Shown: in pieces, positions 1 through 8,957 of the stretch
How the letters are laid out: each line of letters begins with the position of its first letter
Position numbering within the stretch: the first letter of the stretch is position 1
Origin: Euzebyaceae bacterium
Lineage (GTDB): Bacteria; Actinomycetota; Nitriliruptoria; Euzebyales; Egibacteraceae
DNA length: 35,690 bases
Direction: 5' to 3'
NCBI GenBank assembly: GCA_013812395.1
Contig: JACCTL010000002.1
Coordinates: 1 to 35,690, forward strand
Notes under the pieces: generated by a model
Told to the model about the DNA's origin: nothing
What the model saw: the letters and a program-made list of their open reading frames with translations, nothing else
Database searches by the model: none
Program-made: the position numbers and the translations under genes

Positions 1-109
1 GCTCGCTGGCCTGTGCCGCCAGCTCCCCACGCTCCGTCTCCAGCCGCGCGCGCAGGGCCGTGACCAGCCGCTTGGGCGGCCGCTTGGCAGTGGGCGTCTC
101 GTTGGCCAT
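1..109 (-). CDS. Partial CDS (C-terminus off window), possibly TraR/DksA-family protein
   Basis: Reverse complement from ATG at 109 reads MANETPTAKRPPKRLVTALRARLETERGELAAQASE, open to the window edge. The coiled-coil-like 'LRARLETERGELAAQ' resembles DksA/TraR N-termini; the zinc finger is not visible. Confidence 0.45.
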   Translation of the reverse strand, partial: MANETPTAKRPPKRLVTALRARLETERGELAAQASE

Positions 110-237
110 GGTGCGGCGGAGTGTAAGACGCGCGACGGTAGTCAGCAGCGGCCGGATGGACCTGGGTCGCTACCATGCCGGTCTGGTTTCCACAGGACCG
201 CACCGCCGGCCGCAAGCTCGTCGCACAGGAGGTACGC

Positions 238-3200
238 GTGGGGTTCAACCCCGTCGAGCAGCACCCCGACTTTCCTGCGCTCGAACAGGGTGTGCTGGCG
301 CGCTGGAAGGAGCGCGACGTGTTCGCGCGCAGCCTCGTCGAACGTGCCGGCGGCCCGCTGTTCCGCTTCTACGAGGGTCCCCCCACCGCCAACGGCCGCC
401 CCGGTGTGCACCACGTCGAGGCGCGGATGTTCAAGGACCTGTTCCCCCGCTACCTCACGATGAAGGGCTACCGGGTCCCTCGCAAGGCGGGCTGGGACTG
501 CCATGGCATCCCCGTCGAGATCGAGGTCGAGAAGGCACTGGGCTTCACCCGCAAGCAGGACATCGAGGACTACGGCGTCGCCGAGTTCAACGACCGCTGC
601 CGGGACTCGGTGCGCCGCTACGTCGACGAATGGGAGCGCCTCACCGAGCGGATTGGCTTCTGGGTCGACACCGACGACGCCTACTGGACGATGAGCACCG
701 CCTATGTGGAGAGCGTCTGGTGGTCACTGCAGCAGCTGTGGGAAGCCGACCTGATCTACCAGGGCCACCGGGTGGTGCCCTACTGCCCCCGCTGCGGCAC
801 CGCGCTGTCGGACCACGAGGTCGCCCAAGGCTACGCGCAGGCGGTCGACCCGTCCGTCTATGTCCGCCTGCCGGTGCTCGACGGTCCCCTCGCCGAGGCG
901 GGCGCCTCGCTGCTGATCTGGACCACGACCCCGTGGACGCTGATCTCCAACACCGCCGTCGCCATCGGTGAGCGCATCCGTTACGTGCTGGCCCGTGCCG
1001 CCGGCGATGACCCCGAGGGTGAGGCCTGGCCGGCGGGCGGGGACCTCCAGGGTGAGGGCCGGCCGGCGGGCGGGGATCTAGTAGTTGTTGCAGCCGACTT
1101 GGTGGAGGCCGCGCTCGGTGAGGGTGCCGAGGTGGTGCGCGAGGTCGGCGTCGACGAGTTGCGCGGGGTCCACTACCGCGGACCGTTCACCTACGTCGAC
1201 CCGGACGACCCGCCGGCGGCGTGGCGCTCGGTGACCGTCGCCGACTTCGTCACGACCAGCGAGGGCACCGGCCTGGTCCACATGGCCCCGGCGTTCGGCG
1301 AGGACGACATGCGCATCGGTCGCCAGCTGGACCTGCCCGTGATCAACCCGGTGGACCTCGAAGGTCGCTTCGACGAACGGGTCACCGACTTCGCCGGCCA
1401 GTTCGTCAAGGCCGCCGACGCCGGGATCATCGACAACCTGCGCGAGCGCGGGTTGCTGCTGCGCGCCGGCGAGTACCGCCACACGTACCCGTTCTGCTGG
1501 CGCTGCAGGACGCCGCTGCTGTACTACGCCAAGCCGTCCTGGTACATCGCCACCACCCGGGCCCGCGACGACCTGCTGGCGGCCAACGCCGGCGTTGACT
1601 GGCACCCCGCCCACATCCGCGACGGCCGCTACGGCGACTGGCTGACCAACAACGTCGACTGGTCGCTGTCACGTGAGCGCTACTGGGGCACCCCGCTGCC
1701 GCTGTGGCGCTGTGACGGCTGCGACCACGTCACCTGCGTCGGCTCGTTGGAGGAGTTGGGCAAGCTGGCGGGCACCGACCTGTCCCAGCTGGACCCCCAC
1801 CGCCCCTTCGTGGACGAGGTGGTGATCGCCTGCCCGGAGTGCGACGGCGACGCCCGCCGGGTGCCCGAGGTCATCGACGCCTGGTACGACTCGGGGTCGA
1901 TGCCCTTCGCGCAGTTCGGCTATCCCTGGCAACCGGGCAGTCGCGAGGCGTTCGACGAGGCGTTTCCCGCCGACTTCATCGCCGAGGCGATCGACCAGAC
2001 CCGCGGCTGGTTCTACTCGCTGATGGCCATCTCGGTGCTGCTGTTCGAGGGCCGCAACAGCTACCAGACCGTGCTGTGCCTCGGCCACATCGTCGACGCC
2101 GACGGCCGCAAGATGTCCAAGTCGGTGGGCAACATCCTCGACCCGTGGAGCCTCATCGACGCCAGCGGTGCCGACGCGCTGCGCTGGCTGATGCTGACCG
2201 ACGGGTCGCCGTGGCTGTCGCGCCGGGTGGGCACGGAGCCGCTCGACGAGGTGGTCCGCCGCTTCCTGCTGACGCTGTGGAACACCTACTACTTCTTCGC
2301 CACCTACGCCCGCATCGACGGCTGGACACCGGGGACAGGGCTCGCCCCGCCCCTGGCTCAGCGCCCAGTCATGGACCGCTGGGTCCTGGCCGAGCTGGCC
2401 GGGACCGTCGCCGTCGTCGACCGCTCGCTGGAGGCCTTCGACGCCACGACGGCCGGGCGGGCGCTGACCGCCTTCGTCGACGACCTGTCGAACTGGTACG
2501 TGCGGCGCAGCCGACCGCGATTCTGGGCCGCTGCCGACGCCGCGGAGTCAGATAAGGCCGCGGCCTTTTCCACCCTGCACGAATGCCTGGTCACCGTCAC
2601 GGCGCTGCTGGCCCCGTTCACTCCTTTCCTGTCCGACGAGCTGTACACCAACCTCGTGTGCGCGGTGGACCTCGACGCCCCGGACAGCGTGCACTTGCTG
2701 GACTTCCCGTCCGTGGACTCCTCGGCGGTCGATGACGACCTGTGCGCGGCGATGACCGCCGCACGGCGGATCGTCGAACTCGGCCGACGGGCGCGCAACG
2801 AGGCGCGCATCGGCGTTCGCCAGCCGTTGCACCGGGCGCTGGTGACGTTGCCGGCCGGCGCACGGGCGGGCTGGCCCGCCGTGGCCGAGGTGGTCGCCGC
2901 CGAGCTCAACGTCAAGGCCATCGAGTTGGCTTCCTCCGACTCGTCGCAGGTCGCCGGAGCGCTGCGCTACCGCCTCAAGCCGGACTTCCGCGCGCTGGGC
3001 AAGGCGTTCGGCCGGCGGACGCAGGTGATGGCCACGGCGATCCAGTCCGCCGACGCGGCCTCGTTGGCGCCGAGGCTGCTGGCCGGCGAGGACGTTGAGG
3101 TCGACGTGGAGGGCGAGCCGGTCGCCGTGACCGCCGAGCAGGCCCGGGTGCTGGAGGAGTCCCAGACCGGCTGGCAGGCCGCCAGCGACGGGCCATACAC

Positions 3201-3498
3201 CGTCGCCGTCGACGTGACGCTCGATGACGAGCTGCGCCGGGAGGGGCTCGCCCGCGAACTGGTGCGCGCGCTCAATGACCTGCGCAAGCGCCTCGATCTG
3301 CAGCTGTCCGACCGGGTCCGCATCCGTGTCGACGCCGATGGCGAGGTGGCGGCGGCGCTGTCCGTGCACGGCGACGCGGTCGCCGGCGAAGTGCTGGCCG
3401 TCGCCGTCGAGCTGGGCGCCGTCGACGACGGGGAGCGCATCGAGGTCGCCGGCCACCCGCTGGACGTGCGCCTCGACGTGGTGGATGCGCCGTCTTGA
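238..3498 (+). CDS. ileS: Isoleucyl-tRNA synthetase (actinobacterial/eukaryote-like type)
   Basis: Class I aaRS motifs: FYEGPPTANGRPGVHHVEARMFKD (HIGH region) and GRKMSKSVGN (KMSKS); WTTTPWTL and GLVHMAPAFGEDD editing-domain motifs. GTG at 238 has AGGAGG at 227-232. The ORF is open from ATG 175. Confidence 0.97.
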   Translation: MGFNPVEQHPDFPALEQGVLARWKERDVFARSLVERAGGPLFRFYEGPPTANGRPGVHHVEARMFKDLFPRYLTMKGYRVPRKAGWDCHGIPVEIEVEKALGFTRKQDIEDYGVAEFNDRCRDSVRRYVDEWERLTERIGFWVDTDDAYWTMSTAYVESVWWSLQQLWEADLIYQGHRVVPYCPRCGTALSDHEVAQGYAQAVDPSVYVRLPVLDGPLAEAGASLLIWTTTPWTLISNTAVAIGERIRYVLARAAGDDPEGEAWPAGGDLQGEGRPAGGDLVVVAADLVEAALGEGAEVVREVGVDELRGVHYRGPFTYVDPDDPPAAWRSVTVADFVTTSEGTGLVHMAPAFGEDDMRIGRQLDLPVINPVDLEGRFDERVTDFAGQFVKAADAGIIDNLRERGLLLRAGEYRHTYPFCWRCRTPLLYYAKPSWYIATTRARDDLLAANAGVDWHPAHIRDGRYGDWLTNNVDWSLSRERYWGTPLPLWRCDGCDHVTCVGSLEELGKLAGTDLSQLDPHRPFVDEVVIACPECDGDARRVPEVIDAWYDSGSMPFAQFGYPWQPGSREAFDEAFPADFIAEAIDQTRGWFYSLMAISVLLFEGRNSYQTVLCLGHIVDADGRKMSKSVGNILDPWSLIDASGADALRWLMLTDGSPWLSRRVGTEPLDEVVRRFLLTLWNTYYFFATYARIDGWTPGTGLAPPLAQRPVMDRWVLAELAGTVAVVDRSLEAFDATTAGRALTAFVDDLSNWYVRRSRPRFWAAADAAESDKAAAFSTLHECLVTVTALLAPFTPFLSDELYTNLVCAVDLDAPDSVHLLDFPSVDSSAVDDDLCAAMTAARRIVELGRRARNEARIGVRQPLHRALVTLPAGARAGWPAVAEVVAAELNVKAIELASSDSSQVAGALRYRLKPDFRALGKAFGRRTQVMATAIQSADAASLAPRLLAGEDVEVDVEGEPVAVTAEQARVLEESQTGWQAASDGPYTVAVDVTLDDELRREGLARELVRALNDLRKRLDLQLSDRVRIRVDADGEVAAALSVHGDAVAGEVLAVAVELGAVDDGERIEVAGHPLDVRLDVVDAPS
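1015..1080 (+). repeat. 33-bp in-frame tandem duplication inside ileS
   Basis: gagggtgaggcctggccggcgggcggggacctc / cagggtgagggccggccggcgggcggggatcta, encoding EGEAWPAGGDL / QGEGRPAGGDL. Confidence 0.9.
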
Positions 3499-4037
3499 CC
3501 GTCCGAGTCACCAGACGGCGGTGGACGGCTGCGACGGCGTCGGTGGCTACGGCCGTGGTCGCGGCAGGTCTGCTGGCGGCGCGCCGGCGAGCGGTGCGCG
3601 CCGGGGCGGGACCGGGCGCGGTGGCGCGCCACCTCAACAACTGGGAACCGGAGGTTCTGGTTGGGCGCAGCGTCCAAGCGGCGTCCTATGTGTGGGCCGC
3701 GCCGGTCAGCCTCGCCGGGCTGCTGGCCGGTGCAGCGGCGGGGGTGCGACCGCAACGGCGCGGCGGTGTGCTGATCTTTGCCGGCGCGCGGGGCCTGACC
3801 GGCTGGGTGCTGCGGTCACGGGGTTTCTCCGCCGGCGCCCTCGGCCATGTGGTGGTCGCACTGGACGAGCCGAGCGAGCGGCTGCTGCGCCACGAGCTGG
3901 TGCACGTGCGCCAGGCCGAGCGCCTCGGCGTGTTGATGGCGCCGGTGTACCTGGGACTGCTTGCGGTCTACGGCTACCGGGCGCACCCGCTGGAAGTGGC
4001 CGCCTACCGGGTGGCGGCGCGCAGCCCGGCGCTGTAA
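3495..4037 (+). CDS. Hypothetical membrane-associated protein with HExxH motif
   Basis: 180 aa; TTG start overlaps the ileS TGA (TTGA). N-terminal hydrophobic helix; contains LLRHELVHVRQAERLG and a hydrophobic C-terminal stretch. Confidence 0.7.
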   Translation: MTVRVTRRRWTAATASVATAVVAAGLLAARRRAVRAGAGPGAVARHLNNWEPEVLVGRSVQAASYVWAAPVSLAGLLAGAAAGVRPQRRGGVLIFAGARGLTGWVLRSRGFSAGALGHVVVALDEPSERLLRHELVHVRQAERLGVLMAPVYLGLLAVYGYRAHPLEVAAYRVAARSPAL

Positions 4038-4096
4038 CGACCGCTGCCTCCCGTGCGCAGGTCTGGAGCGCTACCGCTACCGCTGGATGAGCGCGT

Positions 4097-4114
4097 GGCT
4101 GGGGGCGGCCAGCC
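4097..4114. terminator. Possible stem-loop between convergent genes
   Basis: GGCTGG-GGGCGG-CCAGCC perfect 6-bp stem in the gap between convergent CDS ends (4037 and 4123). No clear U-tract. Confidence 0.3.
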
Positions 4115-4122
4115 GGTCTGAC

Positions 4123-4371
4123 TCAGAAGCGCTCGTCGTCGTGCGGCGGTGGTGCGCTCGTCCACGACGACGGGGGTGGGTCAGTGTCGGGCGCCTGTGC
4201 ACCCTGCCGGCGGCTCGGCCGCGCTCGCCGGGCGCCGGCGGCGAGCAGCAGCGCCGCAAGCACGCAGGTGGCGATGGAGGCGTAGACCCAGCCCAGGTCG
4301 GCCGGGCGCAACAGCCCCACGAACAGCAGGACTGCCGCCACCGCCACCAGCAGCAGGCTGGCGACGATCAC
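4123..4371 (-). CDS. Small two-TM membrane protein of unknown function
   Basis: 82 aa, GTG start, MIVASLLLVAVAAVLLFVGLL...WVYASIATCVLAALLLAAGARR. Follows divIVA in the same orientation. Confidence 0.6.
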   Translation of the reverse strand: MIVASLLLVAVAAVLLFVGLLRPADLGWVYASIATCVLAALLLAAGARRARPSRRQGAQAPDTDPPPSSWTSAPPPHDDERF

Positions 4372-4398
4372 CGAACAGTCCGATCTTGCGTCGCGGCC

Positions 4399-5232
4399 CT
4401 ATCCGCCGCTGCGCCGGCCATCCGTGGCATCCGCGTTCTCTTGCGCGTCGGCCGGCTGTACACCGGGCTCCTGAGCACCGGCCCGCTGAGGCTCGACCTC
4501 CTGGACGTCAATCTCCTGGGAGCCGACGTCCTGGTCGCCAGACTCGTGCAAGCGCAGGTCGTGCGGGCCGTGCGGGCCGGGCCCGTCGGGCGGGCCAGTG
4601 CCGGCCCCGTCGGCGTCGGCGTCGGCGTCGGCGGCGTGGGACTCCAGGCGCTGCGCCAGCTGGGTCATGCCCACCGGCAGGTCGGGGACGTCACCGGCGC
4701 GGTCGAGCAGGGCGAGCTGCTCGGCGATGACCCCGCGGACCCGCTCCCTGTACTCGGTGCGGAACCGCTGCAGGTCGGCCACGGCCGTGCGCACGCGCTC
4801 GGACTCCACCCGTGAGATCTCGTGCGTTTGATCCGACTCTCGCTGCGCGTCGGCCCGCAGCTGGTCGGCCGTCGCCGTGGCCTCGGCGACCAGCTCAGCG
4901 GCCTGGCGCTCGGCCTCCTGCACCGTTTCCGCGGCGCGACGGTCGGCATCCTCGGTGGTGGACTCCGCCTCGGCCCTGGCCTGGGCCACGGTCTCGTCGG
5001 CGGTGCGCTGTGCGGTCAGCAGCGTCCGCTTGAGCAGCCCCTGGTCCTCCACCGACTCGACGGACTCGCTGTTCAGCTTGCGCACCCGCTCCGTCTGCTC
5101 GTCGCGTTCCCGCGCGAGCTGGCCGAGCTGGTCGGCGACACGGTCCAGGAATGCGTCGACCTCGTTCTGGTCGTAACCCTTGAACTTCTCCCGGAAGACC
5201 TGGGCCTCGATGTCCTGCGGTGTCAGCGTCAT
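4399..5232 (-). CDS. divIVA: DivIVA/Wag31 family polar growth and septum placement protein
   Basis: N-terminus MTLTPQDIEAQVFREKFKGYDQNEVDAFLDRVADQL is the DivIVA domain; coiled coil follows. Start abuts the yggT stop (TAGATG). Confidence 0.95.
   Translation of the reverse strand: MTLTPQDIEAQVFREKFKGYDQNEVDAFLDRVADQLGQLARERDEQTERVRKLNSESVESVEDQGLLKRTLLTAQRTADETVAQARAEAESTTEDADRRAAETVQEAERQAAELVAEATATADQLRADAQRESDQTHEISRVESERVRTAVADLQRFRTEYRERVRGVIAEQLALLDRAGDVPDLPVGMTQLAQRLESHAADADADADGAGTGPPDGPGPHGPHDLRLHESGDQDVGSQEIDVQEVEPQRAGAQEPGVQPADAQENADATDGRRSGG
4435..4539 (-). repeat. 15-bp periodic repeat (7 units) in the divIVA C-terminal tail
   Basis: Sense pentads GDQDV GSQEI DVQEV EPQRA GAQEP GVQPA DAQEN; the plus strand reads VLLRV GRLYT GLLST GPLRL DLLDV NLLGA DVLVA. 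Confidence 0.8.
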
Positions 5233-5517
5233 CTAAAACAGCCCCATGTTCGCCCGGCTGCACAGCAGGCCCCGGACAATTCTGATCGCGAAGAACAGGA
5301 TGAGTGGTGACAAGTCGAGCGCGCCAGCGCCGATTCTCACCGGTGGGATGAGCCCGCGCAACGGCAGCAGCAGCGGGTCGGTGATCGACCGCACGAAGCG
5401 CGCGATGGGCCGCAGCGGCTCGGGAAGCGCCGGCACATAGGACAGGATGATGCGCAGCAGCAGCGCGATGAAGTACAGGTCCAGCGCAACGCACAGCACG
5501 TTCAAGACGATGTTCAT
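5233..5517 (-). CDS. YggT family membrane protein
   Basis: 94 aa, MNIVLNVLCVALDLYFIALLLRIILSYVP...IARFVRSITDPLLLPLRGLIPPV; classic YggT signature between sepF and divIVA. Confidence 0.9.
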   Translation of the reverse strand: MNIVLNVLCVALDLYFIALLLRIILSYVPALPEPLRPIARFVRSITDPLLLPLRGLIPPVRIGAGALDLSPLILFFAIRIVRGLLCSRANMGLF

Positions 5518-5586
5518 CAGCCGACTCTCTGGGCGCAGACGCGCCGCGTTGTCGTCACCGTCACGGCAACCATCTCCCCGTCACCA

Positions 5587-6081
5587 TCACGCCTGGTTGA
5601 AAAAGCCGCGCTCGGACAGTCGGCGGCGCTCCTCGGTCGACACGTCCACGCCCACCGGGGTCAGCAGGAACACCCGGTCGCCGACCCGCTCGATGCGCCC
5701 GTCGAGGCCGAAGATCAGCCCGGAGGCGAAGTCCAACAGCCGCTTGGCGACGCTCTCGTCGGCGCCCGCGAGGTTCATGATCACCGGCACGCCGTTGCGG
5801 AAGTTGGCGCCGACCTCCTCGACGTCGTTGAAGGTGCCCGGGTTGGTGACGTGGACCTTGCCACCCGGCGCCGGACGGGCGCCCGCCGGTTCCAACCGCG
5901 TCTCGCCGGAGCGCGACGGCCCGATCGTTCGCACGTTCGACCGCTCCTGCCGCGACTCGCCGGCTGTGCGATCACGCCGCGACGTTGCCGCCTCTTCTTC
6001 TCCCGCAGCGTCGTAGTCGTCGTCGTACGGCTCTTCGACCAGGCCCAAGAAGGCCATGGTCCGCTGCCACATCGTCGCCAT
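5587..6081 (-). CDS. sepF: Cell division protein SepF
   Basis: [17 protein letters not shown]...[71 protein letters not shown] 6081 preceded by AGGAG. Confidence 0.95.
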   Translation of the reverse strand: MATMWQRTMAFLGLVEEPYDDDYDAAGEEEAATSRRDRTAGESRQERSNVRTIGPSRSGETRLEPAGARPAPGGKVHVTNPGTFNDVEEVGANFRNGVPVIMNLAGADESVAKRLLDFASGLIFGLDGRIERVGDRVFLLTPVGVDVSTEERRRLSERGFFNQA

Positions 6082-6097
6082 CTCGAATCTCCTGTCG

Positions 6098-6796
6098 CTA
6101 CGCCGGTCGAGGCCCGAAGATCGCCTCGCCGACCCGCACGATGGTGGCACCCTCTTCGATCGCCACCTCGAAGTCGTCGGTCATTCCCATGGACAGCGCC
6201 GCCACCTCGGGAAAGCGCGCGCGCAACTCGTCGCGCAGCGCGCGCAGGCGGGCGAAGACCGGTCGGGGGTCGGTCCCCATCGGCGGCACCGTCATCAGGC
6301 CCTCGCAGACCAGCCCGTCCAGCTCGCGCACCCGCGACACCAGGGCTCCAGCGTCGCCGACACTACAGCCGCCCTTGCGGGGGTCCTCGCCGGCGTTGAC
6401 CTGCACCAGGACCCGCTGGGCCGGCGCACCCGTGCTGGCCCGGCCCGCCCGTGCCCGCGCGGCCAGGGCCTCGGCCAACTCGATGCGATCCACCGAGTGC
6501 ACCAGACTGACCAGGCCGACCAGCTCGGGCACCTTGTTGCGCTGGAGGCGGCCCACGAAGTGCCAGCGCACCCCGTCGCCTACCTGCGCCGCCTTACGCC
6601 GCAGCTCCTGGGCCCGGCTCTCGCCGAAGTCGGTCTGGCCGGCTTGCAGCGCCGAGCGCACCGCGTCCGCGTCGAAGCGCTTGCTGACGGCCACCACGGT
6701 GACCTCGGCGCGGGCACGACCCGCACGCTCGGCGGCGGCCGTCACGCGCCGGTCGACGTCGGCCAGGCGGCCGGCGAGTTGGGTCAGGACAGGCAT
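6098..6796 (-). CDS. YggS/PLPBP family PLP homeostasis protein
   Basis: [17 protein letters not shown]...[33 protein letters not shown]...[12 protein letters not shown]...GLMTVPPMG...[28 protein letters not shown]. Confidence 0.93.
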   Translation of the reverse strand: MPVLTQLAGRLADVDRRVTAAAERAGRARAEVTVVAVSKRFDADAVRSALQAGQTDFGESRAQELRRKAAQVGDGVRWHFVGRLQRNKVPELVGLVSLVHSVDRIELAEALAARARAGRASTGAPAQRVLVQVNAGEDPRKGGCSVGDAGALVSRVRELDGLVCEGLMTVPPMGTDPRPVFARLRALRDELRARFPEVAALSMGMTDDFEVAIEEGATIVRVGEAIFGPRPA

Positions 6797-6801
6797 CAGG
6801 C

Positions 6802-7650
6802 TCAGTCTAGGGAAGCCGCCGCAGCCGACCGCGCAGGCCCCGCCGCTGCTCGACGCACGACAAGGCCCGCCTGGCGCCCCGCCGCCCAACCGGCGGCGCC
6901 GGCCCCGCCACCGGTGGTGGCTCGGTGACTGAACCATGCCGCCGGCGCGCAGCGCGTGCAGCCGCCGAGATGCTCCACCCCGGCGACACCCGCCGCCGCC
7001 AGCTGGGCGGCCACCGCTGCCCGCAGGTCAAGCGACGGCGAGCCCCAGGTTGTGCGGGCCGCGGCCTGTGGCCACTCAGCTGCCACCTCGTCGTGTAGGG
7101 CGTGAGCAACCTCGTAGCAGCAGCCGCCGATAGTCGGGCCGACCAGCGCCACGACACCGCTGGAGTCGGCGTCGGCGAGGGTGCGCACGGCCGTGGCGAC
7201 CACGTTGGCCTGCACCCCGCGGCGCCCCGCGTGCACGGCAGCGATGCCGCGACCGGGGTCCACCAACAGCACCGGCACACAGTCGGCGACCAGCACCGCC
7301 AGCGCCACGTCGCACTCGAAGGTGACAAGAGCATCGACGCCCGGAATCGCGTCGGCATGGTCGCAGACACCCCGGCCTGCATCGGCCGACCCCACGACGG
7401 CTACCTCGCCGCCGTGGACCTGCTCCATGAACACCGCCGATTCCGGCGTGGCGCCGATCAGCGCGAGGGCATCGCGGCGCGCCGAGGCCACGTCACCGGC
7501 TCCCACCACCAGCGAAAGGTTGGCATCTGGTACTGCGGTTGGTGCAGGTACGGCGATCGGTGCGACGCGGCCGCTGAACACCGCCCGGACGGCGGGATCC
7601 TCGGCGACCTGGGTGCCGATCGGCGGCTGGACGTCGTGGACCGGCGTCAC
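6802..7650 (-). CDS. pgeF: Peptidoglycan editing factor PgeF / polyphenol oxidase family (YfiH)
   Basis: [62 protein letters not shown] motifs; 4-nt overlap with ftsZ. Confidence 0.92.
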   Translation of the reverse strand: MTPVHDVQPPIGTQVAEDPAVRAVFSGRVAPIAVPAPTAVPDANLSLVVGAGDVASARRDALALIGATPESAVFMEQVHGGEVAVVGSADAGRGVCDHADAIPGVDALVTFECDVALAVLVADCVPVLLVDPGRGIAAVHAGRRGVQANVVATAVRTLADADSSGVVALVGPTIGGCCYEVAHALHDEVAAEWPQAAARTTWGSPSLDLRAAVAAQLAAAGVAGVEHLGGCTRCAPAAWFSHRATTGGGAGAAGWAAGRQAGLVVRRAAAGPARSAAAASLD

Positions 7651-8840
7651 CGCTTCAAGAAGGATGGGATGTCGAGGTCATCGTCGTCGTCGCTGTGAAC
7701 CACGGGCGAGCGATCGCCGCGCGGGCGGAACACGTCATTCTCCTCGTCGTCATCGTCGTGCAGCGGTTGGGAGGTGGCAGGCGGCACCGGCCGGCGTGAT
7801 CCCGAGTCACGACGCTCCATGGGCCGCAACACGCCGCCGCTGCCGCCCCCACCGCTCATCGTCGTGCCGGTTTCGGCGAAGCCGGCGGCGATGACGGTGA
7901 CCTTCACCTCGTCGCCCAGCGCGTCGTCGATCACCGCGCCGAAGATGATGTTGGCGTCCGGGTCGGCGGCCTGGGAGATCACCTCGGCGGCCTCGTTGAC
8001 CTCGTACAGGCCGAGGTCACTGCCGCCGGCGATCGTCAGCAGGACGCCGTGCGCCCCGTCGATGGACGCCTCCAGCAATGGCGAGCTGACGGCCATGCGG
8101 GCCGCCTCCAGCGCGCGGCTGGCACCCCGCGCCTTGCCGATGCCCATCAGCGCGCCGCCGGCGTCGCGCATCACCGTGGACACATCGGCGAAGTCAGTGT
8201 TGATCAGTCCTGGGGTGGTGATGAGGTCGGTGATACCGGCGACACCCTGCAACAGGACGTCATCGGCGAGGCGGAACGCCTGCAGCACCGACGTCTCCTC
8301 GTCGGAGATCTCCAACAGCCGGTCGTTGGGAATCACGATGAGGGTGTCCACGGCCTCGCGCAGGTTCTCGATGCCCTTCTCGGCCTGCATGCCGCGGCGC
8401 CTGCCCTCGAAGGAGAACGGCCGGGTCACCACACCGATCGTCAGCGCCCCGAGGCCTTTGGAGATCTCGGCAATGACGGGAGCACCCCCGGTGCCGGTGC
8501 CGCCGCCTTCGCCGGAGGTGACGAAGATCATGTCGGCGCCCTTGAGCACCTCTTCGATCTCGTCGCGATGCTCCTCGGCGGCTCGCCGGCCGACCTCCGG
8601 GTCGCTGCCGGCGCCGAGGCCGCGCGTGAGCTCGCGACCCACGTCGAGCTTGACGTCCGCGTCGGACATCAGCAGTGCTTGCGCGTCGGTGTTGACGGCG
8701 ACGAACTCGACGCCCTTGAGCCCCGCCTCGATCATGCGGTTGACGGCGTTGACGCCGCCACCCCCGATCCCGACGACCTTGATGACCGCGAGGTAGTTCT
8801 GCGGTACCGCCACGAGGGCCCCCTTCTCACCGGGTCTCAC
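7647..8840 (-). CDS. ftsZ: Cell division protein FtsZ
   Basis: [43 protein letters not shown] tubulin signature, C-terminal [12 protein letters not shown]. Start ambiguous: GTG 8840 or GTG 8813 (VAVPQNYL, preceded by AAGGGGG). Confidence 0.98.
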   Translation of the reverse strand: MRPGEKGALVAVPQNYLAVIKVVGIGGGGVNAVNRMIEAGLKGVEFVAVNTDAQALLMSDADVKLDVGRELTRGLGAGSDPEVGRRAAEEHRDEIEEVLKGADMIFVTSGEGGGTGTGGAPVIAEISKGLGALTIGVVTRPFSFEGRRRGMQAEKGIENLREAVDTLIVIPNDRLLEISDEETSVLQAFRLADDVLLQGVAGITDLITTPGLINTDFADVSTVMRDAGGALMGIGKARGASRALEAARMAVSSPLLEASIDGAHGVLLTIAGGSDLGLYEVNEAAEVISQAADPDANIIFGAVIDDALGDEVKVTVIAAGFAETGTTMSGGGGSGGVLRPMERRDSGSRRPVPPATSQPLHDDDDEENDVFRPRGDRSPVVHSDDDDDLDIPSFLKR

Positions 8841-8854
8841 CGGAGCCTTTAGTC

Positions 8855-8871
8855 ACCCTCAGGTTGAGGGT
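8855..8871 (-). promoter_or_regulatory. Stem-loop / inverted repeat in the ftsZ leader
   Basis: Perfect 7-bp inverted repeat ACCCTCA-GGT-TGAGGGT between the candidate promoter and the ftsZ start codon. Confidence 0.55.
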
Positions 8872-8900
8872 TATGGTTATGTAAACCTCTTGTTGCGGTG

Positions 8901-8929
8901 AAGATAGACCCGGCGTTCGGGAGCGTCAA
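8901..8929 (-). promoter_or_regulatory. Candidate sigma-70-type promoter for ftsZ
   Basis: Minus strand TTGACG (8929-8924) - 17 nt - TATCTT (8906-8901), in the only sizeable gap between ftsQ and ftsZ. Confidence 0.55.
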
Positions 8930-8957
8930 GCAGCAGTCCGCTTTTGGCGGAAATCAC

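Noticed and set aside
110-237. Possible T-box riboswitch upstream of ileS
   Set aside because: Translational T-boxes occur before actinobacterial ileS, but the 128-nt gap shows no convincing T-box core sequence or Ile specifier stem by eye. A covariance-model search would be needed.
2548-3456. 302-aa minus-strand ORF antisense to ileS
   Set aside because: His/Gln/Arg-rich antisense translation of the IleS C-terminal region; no start context or domain.
3961-4815. Plus-strand ORF containing pentapeptide-like repeats antisense to divIVA
   Set aside because: As a gene: the rest of the frame is low-complexity and runs across the convergent gene region, and DivIVA is unambiguous on the minus strand. 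The repeat itself is kept as a finding.
5518-5586. Short GTCACC-type repeats in the sepF-yggT gap (gtcaccgtcacgg...gtcaccatcacg)
   Set aside because: Only a few short, imperfect words in a 69-nt gap; not distinguishable from chance in GC-rich sequence.
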